Shown here: piece by piece, positions 8,991-17,574 of the stretch
Layout: each line of letters starts with the position of its first letter
Position numbering within the stretch: the first letter of the stretch is position 1
The notes under the pieces: generated by a model
Database searches by the model: none
Seen by the model: the letters and a program-made list of their open reading frames with translations, nothing else
Told to the model about the DNA's origin: nothing
Position numbers and translations under genes: made by a program
Assembly: GCA_016212965.1 (NCBI GenBank)
Contig: JACRDA010000276.1
Span: 62,001-126,000, forward strand
Reading direction: 5' to 3'
DNA: 64,000 nt
DNA from: Myxococcales bacterium
GTDB lineage: Bacteria > Myxococcota_A > Polyangia > Polyangiales > Polyangiaceae

Positions 8991-9889
8991 GCCAGGCGCC
9001 GAGCGAGCCGCGCTTCCCCTTCGTGAGCGTGCGCGCACCTGCGGCGCGCGCGGCCGAGCTCTGCGACGCGCTCTTCGAGGTCGGCGCCACGGGCATCGAG
9101 GAGCGCGACCACGACACCCATCCGGCCGAGGTCGAGCCCGGCGCCGTGTGCCTGGTCGCGAGCTTCGCCGCCCCGGAGGAGGCCACGGACGCGCTCCCCG
9201 AGCTCCGGGCCTGGGCGCCGGAGCTCGCCTGGGAGCGCGGCGACGTCGTCGGGGACGCGTGGCGCGACAAGTACAAGGAGCACTTCGCGCCCTTCGCGCT
9301 CACGGCCACCGTCACGGTCGTGCCGCCCTGGGTCGAGTACGCCCCCTCGCGTCCCGAGGAACAGCGGCTCGAGCTCGACCCGGGGCGGGCCTTCGGGACC
9401 GGCCTGCACGCCACGACCAGCCTGTGCGCCAGCTACCTCGAGGCGCGGCGCGCGGCCCTCGCCGGGCAGCCCGTGCTCGACGTGGGAACGGGCAGCGGCA
9501 TCCTCGCGCTCGTGGCCCTGCTGCTCGGCGCGAGCCGCGCGACGGGCATCGACGTCGATCCCGAGGCGCTCGAGGTCGCGCGCGAGAACGCGGCGCGGAA
9601 CGCGGTCGGCCGCGGCCTCGCGCTCGCGCCGACGCCCCTCGCGGACGTCGCCGAGCGCTTTGCGTTCGTGGTCGCCAACATCGAGGCCCGCACGCTCGTC
9701 GCGCTCGCTCCGGCGCTCGCGGCGCGGCTCGCGCCCGGGGGCGAGCTCTTGCTCTCCGGCGTGCTCGCGGCCGAGCGCGACGAGGTCGCCGCCGCCTTCG
9801 AGCGCGCCGGGCTGGCACTCGTCACCACCCGCGCGCGGGGCGATGGCGGCGACGCCTGGACGATGCTCGTCTTCGAGCACCCGGCATGA
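8987..9889 (+). CDS. prmA: Ribosomal protein L11 methyltransferase
   Basis: The product has 300 residues and uses S-adenosylmethionine to trimethylate ribosomal protein L11. The N-terminal substrate-recognition domain covers ~1-100. The class I methyltransferase domain follows, with VLDVGTGSGILALVALLLG (motif I, near residue 164), ATGIDVDPEALEVARENAA and the PrmA-type VVANIEARTLVALAP in place of NILAGPL. The GTG start at 8987 overlaps the preceding stop. The stop overlaps the rsmE ATG (ATGA), so two ribosome-modifying enzymes are coupled. Confidence 0.9.
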   Translation: MSQAPSEPRFPFVSVRAPAARAAELCDALFEVGATGIEERDHDTHPAEVEPGAVCLVASFAAPEEATDALPELRAWAPELAWERGDVVGDAWRDKYKEHFAPFALTATVTVVPPWVEYAPSRPEEQRLELDPGRAFGTGLHATTSLCASYLEARRAALAGQPVLDVGTGSGILALVALLLGASRATGIDVDPEALEVARENAARNAVGRGLALAPTPLADVAERFAFVVANIEARTLVALAPALAARLAPGGELLLSGVLAAERDEVAAAFERAGLALVTTRARGDGGDAWTMLVFEHPA

Positions 9890-10629
9890 GACCGCTCGTG
9901 CGCGTGCCCCTCGGCGCGCTCGTCGAGGGCGAGCAGCTGCTCGACGCCGCGGCCGCGCACTACCTCACCCGCGTGCACCGCCTCGGGCCGGGCGACCCCT
10001 TCGTCGCCTTCGACCCGGTGCTCGCGCTCGAGGCCGACGCGCACATCGCGGCGCTCGCCGGCCCGCGCGTCCGCGTTCGGTGCGAGGCGCCCCGTCCCGC
10101 GGCCCTGCGAGCGGTGCGCGCGCTCGTCGTCGTGCAGTGCGTGGCGAAGGCCGACAAGCTCGACGCGGTCGTGCGCGACGCCACCGAGCTCGGGGCCACG
10201 CGCTTCGTGCCCGCCGTCGCGGAGCGCTCGCAGCGCCGACCCTCCGGCGGCATGACCGCACGTTTGCGCCGCGTGGCGGTCGAGGCGGCGCGCCAGTGCG
10301 GGCGCGGGGACGTTCCGGTGGTCGACGAGCCCCGTGCGCTCGCCGAGGCCGTCGAGGAGCTCGCGCCGCGCGGGGATGCGGCCGTCGGGCTCTGTCTCGA
10401 GCCCTCGGCCGCGGAGCGGCTCGCGGCGTGCGCGCGCGAGCTCGGGCGCGCCGCGTCCGTCACCCTGCTCGTCGGGCCGGAGGGCGGCTTCACACCCGGG
10501 GAGCGCGCCCACGCGCGGGCGCAGGGCTACCGCGAGGTGGCGCTCGGCCCGCTCGTGCTCCGCGCCGAGACCGTGTGTGCGGCCGCGCTCGGCGGCCTCG
10601 CCGCGCTCGGCTTCGCGCCCTTCGGATGA
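9886..10629 (+). CDS. rsmE: 16S rRNA (uracil-1498-N3)-methyltransferase
   Basis: The product has 247 residues and is a SPOUT-class RsmE. The N-terminal PUA-like domain contains HYLTRVHRLGPGDPF. The knotted C-terminal domain shows QCVAKADKLD, the motif LLVGPEGGFTPGE and ALGPLVLRAETVCAAALGG, which together are diagnostic. It methylates U1498 of 16S rRNA in the assembled 30S subunit. The ATG overlaps the prmA stop; prmA-rsmE is a common gene pair. Confidence 0.92.
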   Translation: MRPLVRVPLGALVEGEQLLDAAAAHYLTRVHRLGPGDPFVAFDPVLALEADAHIAALAGPRVRVRCEAPRPAALRAVRALVVVQCVAKADKLDAVVRDATELGATRFVPAVAERSQRRPSGGMTARLRRVAVEAARQCGRGDVPVVDEPRALAEAVEELAPRGDAAVGLCLEPSAAERLAACARELGRAASVTLLVGPEGGFTPGERAHARAQGYREVALGPLVLRAETVCAAALGGLAALGFAPFG

Positions 10630-10664
10630 CTCGCGCCGCCCCGAAGCGAGCGAGTGGGGAGGAG

Positions 10665-11762
10665 TCAGGACGCGAGCAGCCGCGAGAACGCGCGCGGCAC
10701 GTCGGCGGGCGCGAGCGCCTCGAGGCGGCGGAGGTACTCCGGCAGGCAGGCCTGGTAGGCGGCGTCGAGGCGCAGCTCGCCCCGCGGCAGCGGCGCGCGC
10801 CACAGCTGCATCGTCTCGCGGGCGAGGTCGGGCATCGACTGGTAGCGGCCCTGCTCGAGCAGGATCTCGGCCGTGAGCGCGTAGATGAGGTTGCCGCCGG
10901 GGATGGCGCCGAGCGCCGTGGTGGCCATCGCCGGGTAGCAGAGGCGCACCGTGCGCAGCCCGAAACGGCGCTCGATCTCCTGCATGGAGCTGCGCTGCAG
11001 CTTCTTCGCGCCCGCGAGCGGCCCCAGGCCGTAGACCGGGTCGTTCTCGGGGAAGTCGTAGTCGCAGAACGCGACCACGCTCTCACCTGCGACGACGAGC
11101 CCCGCCGCTGCGAGCTGCTCGGTCCAGAACAGCGAGGAGCTGCCCATGAACTTGTTGGTGCGCTCGATCTCGGCCGGGGTCGCGACCTCCACCTCGACCA
11201 GGCCGAGCTTGCGGAAGCTCTCCGCGTGGGCGAAATCCGGCACCTGGAGCAGCGGATCGAACACCATGTCGAGGTCCTTGACGAGGTAGCTGCCGTGCTC
11301 GGCGTAGCGCTTGGGCGCGCCGGCCGCGATGCCGTTGACGAGGTGCACGACGCGCACGCCGTCCTGCCGCAGCGCGGCGACGAGCTCCTCGACCGTCGAC
11401 TCCTTCGTCGCGTCGCGGTTGAAGAAGCGCACGGTGCGCCCCTCGGCTGCGGCCGCGCGCGCCATCGCCGCCGCGTGGAAGCAGCCGATCTGCATCTTCT
11501 CGCTGTCGTAGTGGACGGCGTACACGGCGGCGTGCTCGCCGAAGACGAGCTGCATTGCCACCGCGCGGGTGATGCCGTTCGAGCCGCCGAGCACGACGAC
11601 CGCCGCGTCGCGGGCGAGCTCGGCGCCCTGCGGTGCGATGGCCGGGCGCTGCGTCGCCAAGAGCCCCTCGGCCGCGGCCGGGCCACCCTCGTCGAGCAGC
11701 CGAACCAAGGCCCGGCGGTCCACGCCGCCGAGCGGCAATTTCTTGAAGGTCTCGAGAGCCAT
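10665..11762 (-). CDS. FabV-like NADH-dependent trans-2-enoyl-CoA/ACP reductase family protein
   Basis: The product has 365 residues and lies convergent with rsmE. The Rossmann-type segment VVVLGGSNGITRAVAMQLVF fits the FabV/TER nucleotide-binding loop. The catalytic Tyr-x8-Lys pair of FabV is present in VYGLGPLAGAKK, where short-chain FabI enzymes have Tyr-x6-Lys. The sequence is otherwise distant from canonical FabV and shorter than its ~400 residues, so the substrate is uncertain. The ATG at 11762 is chosen because the open frame upstream is Arg-rich and unlike the family. Enoyl reduction in fatty acid or butyryl-CoA metabolism is the likely role. Confidence 0.7.
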   Translation of the reverse strand: MALETFKKLPLGGVDRRALVRLLDEGGPAAAEGLLATQRPAIAPQGAELARDAAVVVLGGSNGITRAVAMQLVFGEHAAVYAVHYDSEKMQIGCFHAAAMARAAAAEGRTVRFFNRDATKESTVEELVAALRQDGVRVVHLVNGIAAGAPKRYAEHGSYLVKDLDMVFDPLLQVPDFAHAESFRKLGLVEVEVATPAEIERTNKFMGSSSLFWTEQLAAAGLVVAGESVVAFCDYDFPENDPVYGLGPLAGAKKLQRSSMQEIERRFGLRTVRLCYPAMATTALGAIPGGNLIYALTAEILLEQGRYQSMPDLARETMQLWRAPLPRGELRLDAAYQACLPEYLRRLEALAPADVPRAFSRLLAS

Positions 11763-11944
11763 GCTCGAAGGTCGGTCGGAGGTGACGAGTCTGCGCGGAC
11801 CCCTCGGGCCGCGCGTCCGGGCCCGACGAGTCGCATGGGCTGCCGTGGCTGTCCAGCCCCCCGGGTCGCGGCGCCGGCGGAGCGCGCCACGGCGGCCGCG
11901 CAAAGCTTGACGAAACGCTCCGTTCGCGGTCCCGTGGGGCGCCC

Positions 11945-13363
11945 ATGGCCCGCCTGAAGATCCTGTTCGTGGCCTCCGAGTGCGTGCCGATCGTGAAGAC
12001 GGGGGGCCTCGGGGACGTGGTCGGGGCGCTGCCGCCGGCCCTGCGGGCCCGCGGCCACGACGTGCGCATCGTGCTGCCGCGCCACCGCCAGGCCAAGAGC
12101 TACCCCGCCGAGGTGCTCCCCGGGCCGCTCGGCGTGCCGGTCGGTGCCGGCACGTGCTGGACGGGCGTGTACCGCGCCGAGATCGCGGGCGGCGTGCCGG
12201 TGTACCTGCTCGAGCACGACGCGCTCTTCGACCGCGAAGGCGTGTATGGCGACGCGAGCGGGGAGTTCGGCGACAGCCTGTGGCGCTTTCTCTTTCTGTC
12301 GCGCGGCGCGCTCGAGCTGTGTCGCCACATCGACTTCGCGCCCGACGTCATCCACGTCCACGACTGGCAGGCGGCGCTCGTGCCCGTGCTGAACCCGCCC
12401 GGCGGGCCGGCGACGGTGCTCAGCGTCCACAACCTCGGCTACCAGGGCATCTTCGGGGTAGGCGAGCTGCCGCGCATGCGGCTGTCGCCCGAGCAGGAGC
12501 GCGACGTCGAGTACTTCGGCAACGTGAACCTCCTCAAGGCCGGCCTCACGCGCGCCACGCTGCTCTCGACGGTCTCGCCCCGCTACGCACGCGAGATCCA
12601 GTCGGCCGACGGCGGCGCGGGCCTCGACGGCCTCTTGCGCCAGCGCCGGCGCGACCTCGTGGGCATTCTCAACGGCATCGACGAGGCGCGCTGGAATCCC
12701 GCGACCGACCTCCACCTGCCGGCGACCTACGATCCCGACGACCTCGCGGGCAAGGCCCGCTGCAAGGCGGCTCTGCAGGAGGAGCTCGGCTTGCCCGTGC
12801 GGCCCGACGTGCCGCTCGTCGGGCTCGTGAGTCGCCTGGCCGAGCAGAAGGGCATCGACATCTTCGTCGACGCGCTCGGCTACCTGGCGGGTCTCGATCT
12901 GCAGTTCGCGGTGCTCGGCTCCGGTCTCGCCTGGGCCGAGCAGGTGTTCGACCGGCTGTCCGCCACCACGAGCCACTTCCGCGCGCGCATCGGCATCGAC
13001 GACGCGCTCTCGCACCGCATCTACGCGGGCGCCGATCTCTTCGCCGTGCCGTCGCGCTACGAGCCGTGCGGGCTCACCCAGCTCTACAGCCAGCGCTACG
13101 GCACCGTGCCGGTCGTGCGCGGCGTCGGCGGGCTCGACGACACGGTCGACCACGAGGTGAGCGGCTTCAAGTTCCAGGAGCTCAGCGGCCGCGCGCTCGC
13201 CCTCTCGCTCGCCTGGGCCGCGGACTGCTACCGCCACCGGCCCGAGCACTTCCAGCAGATGCAGCGCTTCTCGATGCGCAAGCGCATGGGGTGGAACCGA
13301 GTCGCGGCGCAGTACGACGCGCTCTATCGGCTCGCCATCGCGCGGCGCCGCGGACGCTTGTAG
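11945..13363 (+). CDS. glgA: Glycogen synthase (ADP-glucose type, GT5)
   Basis: The product has 472 residues, normal for GlgA. It transfers glucose from ADP-glucose to the growing alpha-1,4-glucan. The N-terminal KTGGLGDV motif (Lys18) binds the nucleotide sugar, and VIHVHDWQAALVP follows. The C-terminal half carries LVSRLAEQKGIDIF and PSRYEPCGLTQLYSQRYGT, the GT5 donor-binding signature. No other glycogen genes are nearby. It runs convergent with the CULT-domain gene, with nine bases between the two stops. Confidence 0.95.
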   Translation: MARLKILFVASECVPIVKTGGLGDVVGALPPALRARGHDVRIVLPRHRQAKSYPAEVLPGPLGVPVGAGTCWTGVYRAEIAGGVPVYLLEHDALFDREGVYGDASGEFGDSLWRFLFLSRGALELCRHIDFAPDVIHVHDWQAALVPVLNPPGGPATVLSVHNLGYQGIFGVGELPRMRLSPEQERDVEYFGNVNLLKAGLTRATLLSTVSPRYAREIQSADGGAGLDGLLRQRRRDLVGILNGIDEARWNPATDLHLPATYDPDDLAGKARCKAALQEELGLPVRPDVPLVGLVSRLAEQKGIDIFVDALGYLAGLDLQFAVLGSGLAWAEQVFDRLSATTSHFRARIGIDDALSHRIYAGADLFAVPSRYEPCGLTQLYSQRYGTVPVVRGVGGLDDTVDHEVSGFKFQELSGRALALSLAWAADCYRHRPEHFQQMQRFSMRKRMGWNRVAAQYDALYRLAIARRRGRL

Positions 13364-13372
13364 CCGCGGCGG

Positions 13373-13846
13373 CTACGCCGCGCCGGGCTCGTCCTCGACG
13401 AGCCGGTCGAGCACCAGACCGTGGAACAGTGCCTCGCGGCCGTCCGCGGAGAACGCCCAGCCGAGGTGCACGCTGCAGCGGCCGCACAGGGCGACCTGCC
13501 ACGCGTGGCCGGGAAACCAGGACCACTCGGTGGAGGAGTCGCCGACGTGGGTGCACCCGGGCGCGGCCCGGAAGCAGCCGATGCGGAACACGTAGCCGGA
13601 CGGATTGACGAAGGTGTGCTCGTGGCTCCCTCCGATGGCCACGCGCGCCGCGGTGTCGGTCACCGGGGACCGGCAGCCCGCGCAGAGCAGGCGTCGCGCC
13701 CGGTCGGTCGCCGCCTCGTCTCGCAGTTCGTCCTCGGCTTCGGCGGTGCCGCCCGCACCGGGCTCCCCCGGGCTCCGGCGCAGCGCACGGCGTACCAGGC
13801 CGAATTCCGTCGTGATTTCGCGCTTGCATTGTCCGGTGGGATGCAT
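13373..13846 (-). CDS. CULT-domain (cereblon-like) protein
   Basis: The product has 157 residues. Residues ~50-152 form a CULT domain, the fold of the thalidomide-binding domain of eukaryotic cereblon, also known from a few bacterial proteins. The zinc site is C55-x2-C58 and C121-x2-C124. The aromatic cage is intact: W110 and W116 in SWFPGHAW, then W130 and F132 in HLGWAF, corresponding to human W380, W386, W400 and F402. FVNPSGYVFRI is also typical. Human His378 is replaced by Trp108. The natural ligand of bacterial CULT proteins is not established. It is divergent from a small winged-helix gene across an AT-rich spacer. Confidence 0.88.
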   Translation of the reverse strand: MHPTGQCKREITTEFGLVRRALRRSPGEPGAGGTAEAEDELRDEAATDRARRLLCAGCRSPVTDTAARVAIGGSHEHTFVNPSGYVFRIGCFRAAPGCTHVGDSSTEWSWFPGHAWQVALCGRCSVHLGWAFSADGREALFHGLVLDRLVEDEPGAA

Positions 13847-13938
13847 ACGTTCAAGCAGTCCAAAAGAGCACTGCCACGTTCTTTTTGTTCAGCAGTGCGC
13901 GCGCCATCCGCGGCGCAACGCCTCGGATGATGCGAAGT

Positions 13939-13955
13939 AACTAATTAAAATAGTT
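13939..13955. promoter_or_regulatory. AT-rich imperfect palindrome, candidate operator
   Basis: The 17-nt sequence AACTAATTAAAATAGTT has two 8-nt arms around one centre base, with seven of eight pairs matching. It lies in the 202-nt spacer between the divergent CULT and winged-helix genes. The spacer's 13921-13980 stretch is far more AT-rich than anything else in the window. A binding site for the adjacent small regulator is a reasonable guess. No clear -35/-10 pair could be assigned. Confidence 0.4.
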
Positions 13956-14048
13956 CTTCTTTTTCGATCAAGCGAAGTGGAAGCTGAACGCCTCCACACT
14001 GATTGCAGGAAACTGGACGTGCTTTCAGTGCCGGGGCAAGGTGCACCC

Positions 14049-14309
14049 ATGAACCGAATCCAACTCGCAACCCTGCAGCTGCTCTACAAACTGGCCCGCG
14101 AGGATCGTCCCGCGGACCTGAGCCTGCTCGCGGCCGAGCTCGGCCAGACCTGCGTCGTCCTCGACCGCGTCCTCGGCGAGCTCGAGAAGGCCGGCCTCGC
14201 CGACGCCGAGCGCGTGCGCCTCACCATGGCGGGGCTGGCCGTGGCCGCGAGCTCGCGCAGCGTGCTGCGCTCGCGCCCGCGCCACGGCCGCCTCAGCTCG
14301 GTCGCCTGA
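14049..14309 (+). CDS. Small winged-helix DNA-binding protein
   Basis: The product has 86 residues. It starts MNRIQLATLQLLYKLARE and continues LSLLAAELGQTCVVLDRVLGELEKAGL, a helix-turn-helix with a following wing, in the style of MarR or ArsR-type regulators but without their dimerisation helices. The ATG at 14049 begins at the domain edge; an in-frame ATG at 13977 would add 24 non-conserved residues. It is divergent from the CULT gene and may regulate it, itself or both through the palindrome in the shared spacer. Confidence 0.65.
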   Translation: MNRIQLATLQLLYKLAREDRPADLSLLAAELGQTCVVLDRVLGELEKAGLADAERVRLTMAGLAVAASSRSVLRSRPRHGRLSSVA

Positions 14310-14335
14310 GGACGTCCCGGCCCGAGCCCGCTCGC

Positions 14336-14827
14336 TCAGCGGCGCTCCGCGGCGCGCGAGCGCATGGGCGCCAGGTCGGGCAGCGGAAGCTCGACCCGCC
14401 AGTGCTCGTCCTCGAGCACGCAGGCGAGCTCGGCGCGGTCCGCCGAGCTCGCGCCGAGCACCGAGACGCGCGCGGTATCCCCACTGATCTCCGCCTTGTA
14501 GCTCTGTGGCTCGAACCGCAGGCGGATGCGCGCCGGCACGAGCATGGCCGCCGGGGTGATCTGCTTGCCCGTGGCGGCTCCATAGCGGTCGGCCCGCGCG
14601 CTGAGGTTCTTCTTGGTCTGGGCGGACAGCAGCGCGAAGAGCTCGGTGCCGTCCTTCGTCGAGCCCTCGTAGCGCTGGAGGATCTCGACGAGCTCGCGGA
14701 CGGCGCCCTCCGGGGTCGCGTTCGGGCGGCGCCTGCCGCAGGCCGGGCCGACGAGCAGGCACACCGCGGCCACCCACGCGAGCGTGCGCCCGAGGGGCGC
14801 TGCGGAGCGGCGAGTCGCCACGGACAC
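14336..14827 (-). CDS. Putative lipoprotein of unknown function
   Basis: The product has 163 residues. A signal peptide with lipobox VGPAC ends near residue 30. The mature part resembles small NTF2-like or DUF4878-type envelope proteins: TPEGAVRELVEILQRYEG, then a helical segment and a beta C-terminus (ELACVLEDEHWRVELPLPDL). The family is not certain. It lies downstream of trmL on the same strand, nine bases after its stop, and is probably cotranscribed with it. Confidence 0.65.
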   Translation of the reverse strand: MSVATRRSAAPLGRTLAWVAAVCLLVGPACGRRRPNATPEGAVRELVEILQRYEGSTKDGTELFALLSAQTKKNLSARADRYGAATGKQITPAAMLVPARIRLRFEPQSYKAEISGDTARVSVLGASSADRAELACVLEDEHWRVELPLPDLAPMRSRAAERR

Positions 14828-14836
14828 GCACGAGGC

Positions 14837-15394
14837 TTAACACGGGCCCGGGCAAGGGGCTCCGTCGTCGAGCCGCGTGCGGGCGAGGGCGCCGAGCTGA
14901 CGCAGGGCCTCGTAGACCACGATCGCGACGGAGTTCGCCAGGTTGAGCGAGCGCACCGGCCCGAGCGTCGGGATGGCGAAGCACCGGTCCGGGTGGGCCG
15001 CGAGGAGCTCGTCCGGGAGCCCGACGCTCTCGCGCCCGAACACGAGCGCGTCGCCCGGCTCGTAGCCCGCCTCGAGGTAGCTCCGTCCGGCGATGGCGCT
15101 GAACAGCAGCAAGCGCCCGTTGGGGTGGGCGTGGCGAAAGTGGGCGAGATCGACGTGCTGCGCCAGCGTGACGAGGTGCCAGTAGTCGAGCCCGGCGCGC
15201 CGCACGGCCTTCTCGTCGATACGGAAGCCGAGGCGCCCGACGAGGTGCAGCGGGCAGGCCGTGGCGGCGGCGAGCCGTGCGACGTTGCCGGTGTTCTGCG
15301 GGATCTCGGGCTCGACGAGCACGATGCGCGGCGGTCGCGCGAGGGGCTCGGCGCGGAGCCGCGGGCGGCTGTCCTTGGCCATCGGACGGAGCAT
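14837..15394 (-). CDS. trmL: tRNA (cytidine/uridine-34-2'-O)-methyltransferase
   Basis: The product has 185 residues and is a minimal SPOUT methyltransferase of the TrmL class. It 2'-O-methylates the wobble base of certain leucine tRNAs. Diagnostic motifs are VEPEIPQNTGNVARLA (motif 1), LVFGRESVGLP (motif 2) and IPTLGPVRSLNLANSVAIVV (motif 3). The N-terminal ~18 residues before the first motif are unusually long and basic, so the start could be the internal Met5. Confidence 0.9.
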   Translation of the reverse strand: MLRPMAKDSRPRLRAEPLARPPRIVLVEPEIPQNTGNVARLAAATACPLHLVGRLGFRIDEKAVRRAGLDYWHLVTLAQHVDLAHFRHAHPNGRLLLFSAIAGRSYLEAGYEPGDALVFGRESVGLPDELLAAHPDRCFAIPTLGPVRSLNLANSVAIVVYEALRQLGALARTRLDDGAPCPGPC

Positions 15395-15504
15395 AGCGGG
15401 GAGCCCGCTCGGCCGCGAACGACCCGGGCGCCGCGCGCTTGTTGCTCCCGGACGCTCGCGCCCCTTGACGCACGAGGGAGCGACCCTCTAGCCTCGCGGT
15501 GTCG

Positions 15505-16698
15505 ATGATGCGTGCCCCAGCCTTGCTCAGCGCGGTCGCCGCCCTCGGCGTGACGGTCTTCGCGGCGGACGCGCTGGCCGACAGCCTGGACCCGGCCCTC
15601 AACCGGCTCGTTCTGGACCGACGCTGCCTCGACTCGGGGCCCTCGGGCGGGGCGTTCTACAACCCTGCCTCGGGCTACCGGCGCTGCAACCCGAACGACG
15701 AGGCGTTCGCGAAGCTCATCGCGCAGTACGGCGCGGCCCTGGCCCCGACGGCGGACTACGCGGCGCGCACCACCGGCTACGGGGGCTTCAAGCTGGCGAT
15801 CGAGGCCGACTACACGACCATCGATCACAACGCCTCGTACTGGCAGGAGGGCACCGAGGGCCCGCGTGACAAGTCGACCGGCCAGGCCTCGGTGCGGAAC
15901 CTCGACCCGCCGAGCGTGATCCAGACCTACGCGATCAAGCTCGCCAAGGGCTTCCCCTTCGGGCTCGAGCTCGGCGGCACCTTCGGCTGGCTCGCGGGCA
16001 GCAACATCGTGTCGGGCGGCGCCGACGTGCGCTTCGCCGTGTTCGAGGGCTTCCGCGACAGCGTGCCTGGCTTCATCCCGGACATCGGCGTCGCGGGCGG
16101 CGTGCGCACCATCACCGGCACGAGCCAGTTCAAGCTCACGGTGGCGTCCTTCGACGCGCAGCTGTCGAAGCCCATCCACATCGCGGGCTCGGTCATCCTG
16201 CAGCCCCACGTGGGCTACCAGTGGGTGCGCATCTTCGGCGACTCGGACCTCGTCGATCTCACGCCGAACACCGACCCGATCCAGCACTGCGGCTACACCG
16301 GCGAGAACACGCCCGCGACCCCCGACCCGGACAAGCAGGTGCTCGACGGGCAGCCGGTGTGCGCGGGCAGCTCGGCCGACTTCAACAACTCGGTCGTCTT
16401 CGACCCGATCCGCCTCACGCGCCACCGCATCAACTTCGGCGCGCAGCTGCGCTACCAGATGGTCTACCTCGGCGTGCACGCCCTGACGGACGTCATCTCG
16501 CCGCAGGAGGCCAACAAGAACGCCGACTACCAGGTCGGCGCCCAGGCGGGCACGCGCAACGTCCTCGATCCGACCGATCCGTCGAACACCCGCCGCATCC
16601 CGAACGTCCCGGTCTTCGGCGACGATCCGCGCACGCCCGACAACGACGCGGTCGGCAAGCAGTGGACGGTCGCGATCGACGTCGGCGCCGTGTTCTGA
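15505..16698 (+). CDS. Probable outer-membrane beta-barrel protein
   Basis: The product has about 397 residues. A signal peptide ends near DALA-DS. The mature part has repeated amphipathic beta stretches with aromatic ends (GYGGFKLAIEADYTTI, ILQPHVGYQWVRIFG, HRINFGAQLRYQMVYLGVHAL) and ends in GAVF, a C-terminal aromatic as in outer-membrane barrels. The four Cys residues could form two disulfides. The ATG at 15505 is chosen; a GTG six bases upstream and an ATG three bases downstream are in frame. It resembles unassigned myxobacterial outer-membrane proteins; the cargo is unknown. Confidence 0.65.
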   Translation: MMRAPALLSAVAALGVTVFAADALADSLDPALNRLVLDRRCLDSGPSGGAFYNPASGYRRCNPNDEAFAKLIAQYGAALAPTADYAARTTGYGGFKLAIEADYTTIDHNASYWQEGTEGPRDKSTGQASVRNLDPPSVIQTYAIKLAKGFPFGLELGGTFGWLAGSNIVSGGADVRFAVFEGFRDSVPGFIPDIGVAGGVRTITGTSQFKLTVASFDAQLSKPIHIAGSVILQPHVGYQWVRIFGDSDLVDLTPNTDPIQHCGYTGENTPATPDPDKQVLDGQPVCAGSSADFNNSVVFDPIRLTRHRINFGAQLRYQMVYLGVHALTDVISPQEANKNADYQVGAQAGTRNVLDPTDPSNTRRIPNVPVFGDDPRTPDNDAVGKQWTVAIDVGAVF

Positions 16699-16833
16699 GC
16701 CGTTCTGCAATGCGGCTGTCCCAGGCGAGCGAAGACGCCAGAGGACCACAGAGGCCGCAGAGGTCGAGACAGGCCGCAGAGTCGGAGAAGATCCGGTCGT
16801 CGTGTCGGCGGCTGACGCGCGTTCCTGGGGCGC

Positions 16834-17487
16834 CTAGTGAAGCGTCTCGTCGCCGCGCCGGCGCTTCTTCGTCGGCATGTCGCGCAAGGAGCCGCCGAAG
16901 CCGAGCGTGACGACGAACGTCGCGAGCCCGAGCGCCGCCGTGAGGTAGAGGCCCCAGCCCCAGGCGAACTTGGTGGGCACGAGCGGCGACGGCGCGGGCT
17001 GGAACGCGAGGCGCATGACGGCCGTGAGCAGCGCCACGGCGGCGAGGCAGGCGAGGATCACGCGCGAGCCTCGCATGTGGCGGATGGTGCGGCGCGAGGC
17101 GACGAGCGGGATGGTCACGAACCACGCGATCGGCGCGCCCCACAGCCAGCCGAGCTTGCGCGCGAAGTCGTAGCCGCTCCAGACGCGCCGGTCGGGCGCC
17201 GACTCGTAGAGCCAGGGCGTGAAGAAGGCGGCGATGCCGAGCGCGGCGAGCAGCAGCAACAGACCGCGGCCGCGGCCGAGGTACGTCCAAGGCAGGAGCT
17301 CGAGCTCGGGGGGCGGCGGCTCGACCGGGGGCTCGAGTAGCTGGGCCTCGTGCGAGGGCGGCAGCTCCGCGAGCGGCTGCACGCGCACCTCGCACTCGGG
17401 GCACACCGTCACCTCGCCCTTGCGGAAGAGCTGGCGGCAGAACGGGCACGCGAACAGCGCTTCCATCGCGGCCATCGAGTGTAACAT
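16834..17487 (-). CDS. Zinc-ribbon membrane protein
   Basis: The product has about 217 residues. The N-terminus holds a zinc ribbon, C14-x2-C17 and C29-x2-C32 (CPFC and CPEC). A Pro/Glu-rich linker and four predicted transmembrane helices follow, then a short basic C-terminus. Three in-frame Met residues (1, 5, 8) precede the ribbon and the true start is open. The function is unknown. It is divergent from rnc. Confidence 0.65.
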   Translation of the reverse strand: MLHSMAAMEALFACPFCRQLFRKGEVTVCPECEVRVQPLAELPPSHEAQLLEPPVEPPPPELELLPWTYLGRGRGLLLLLAALGIAAFFTPWLYESAPDRRVWSGYDFARKLGWLWGAPIAWFVTIPLVASRRTIRHMRGSRVILACLAAVALLTAVMRLAFQPAPSPLVPTKFAWGWGLYLTAALGLATFVVTLGFGGSLRDMPTKKRRRGDETLH

Positions 17488-17574
17488 GGTCCGTCGGACG
17501 GCACGGACGCGGCCTCGGCCTCGGCGGGCGTCGCGGGGCACGATGACGACGGCGGCAGAGGCAGAGCGCGCAGC

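Noticed and set aside
10490-13249. A 919-codon minus-strand frame covering glgA and part of the FabV-like gene
   Set aside because: No domain or codon signal was found; the opposite-strand and in-register genes explain the region fully.
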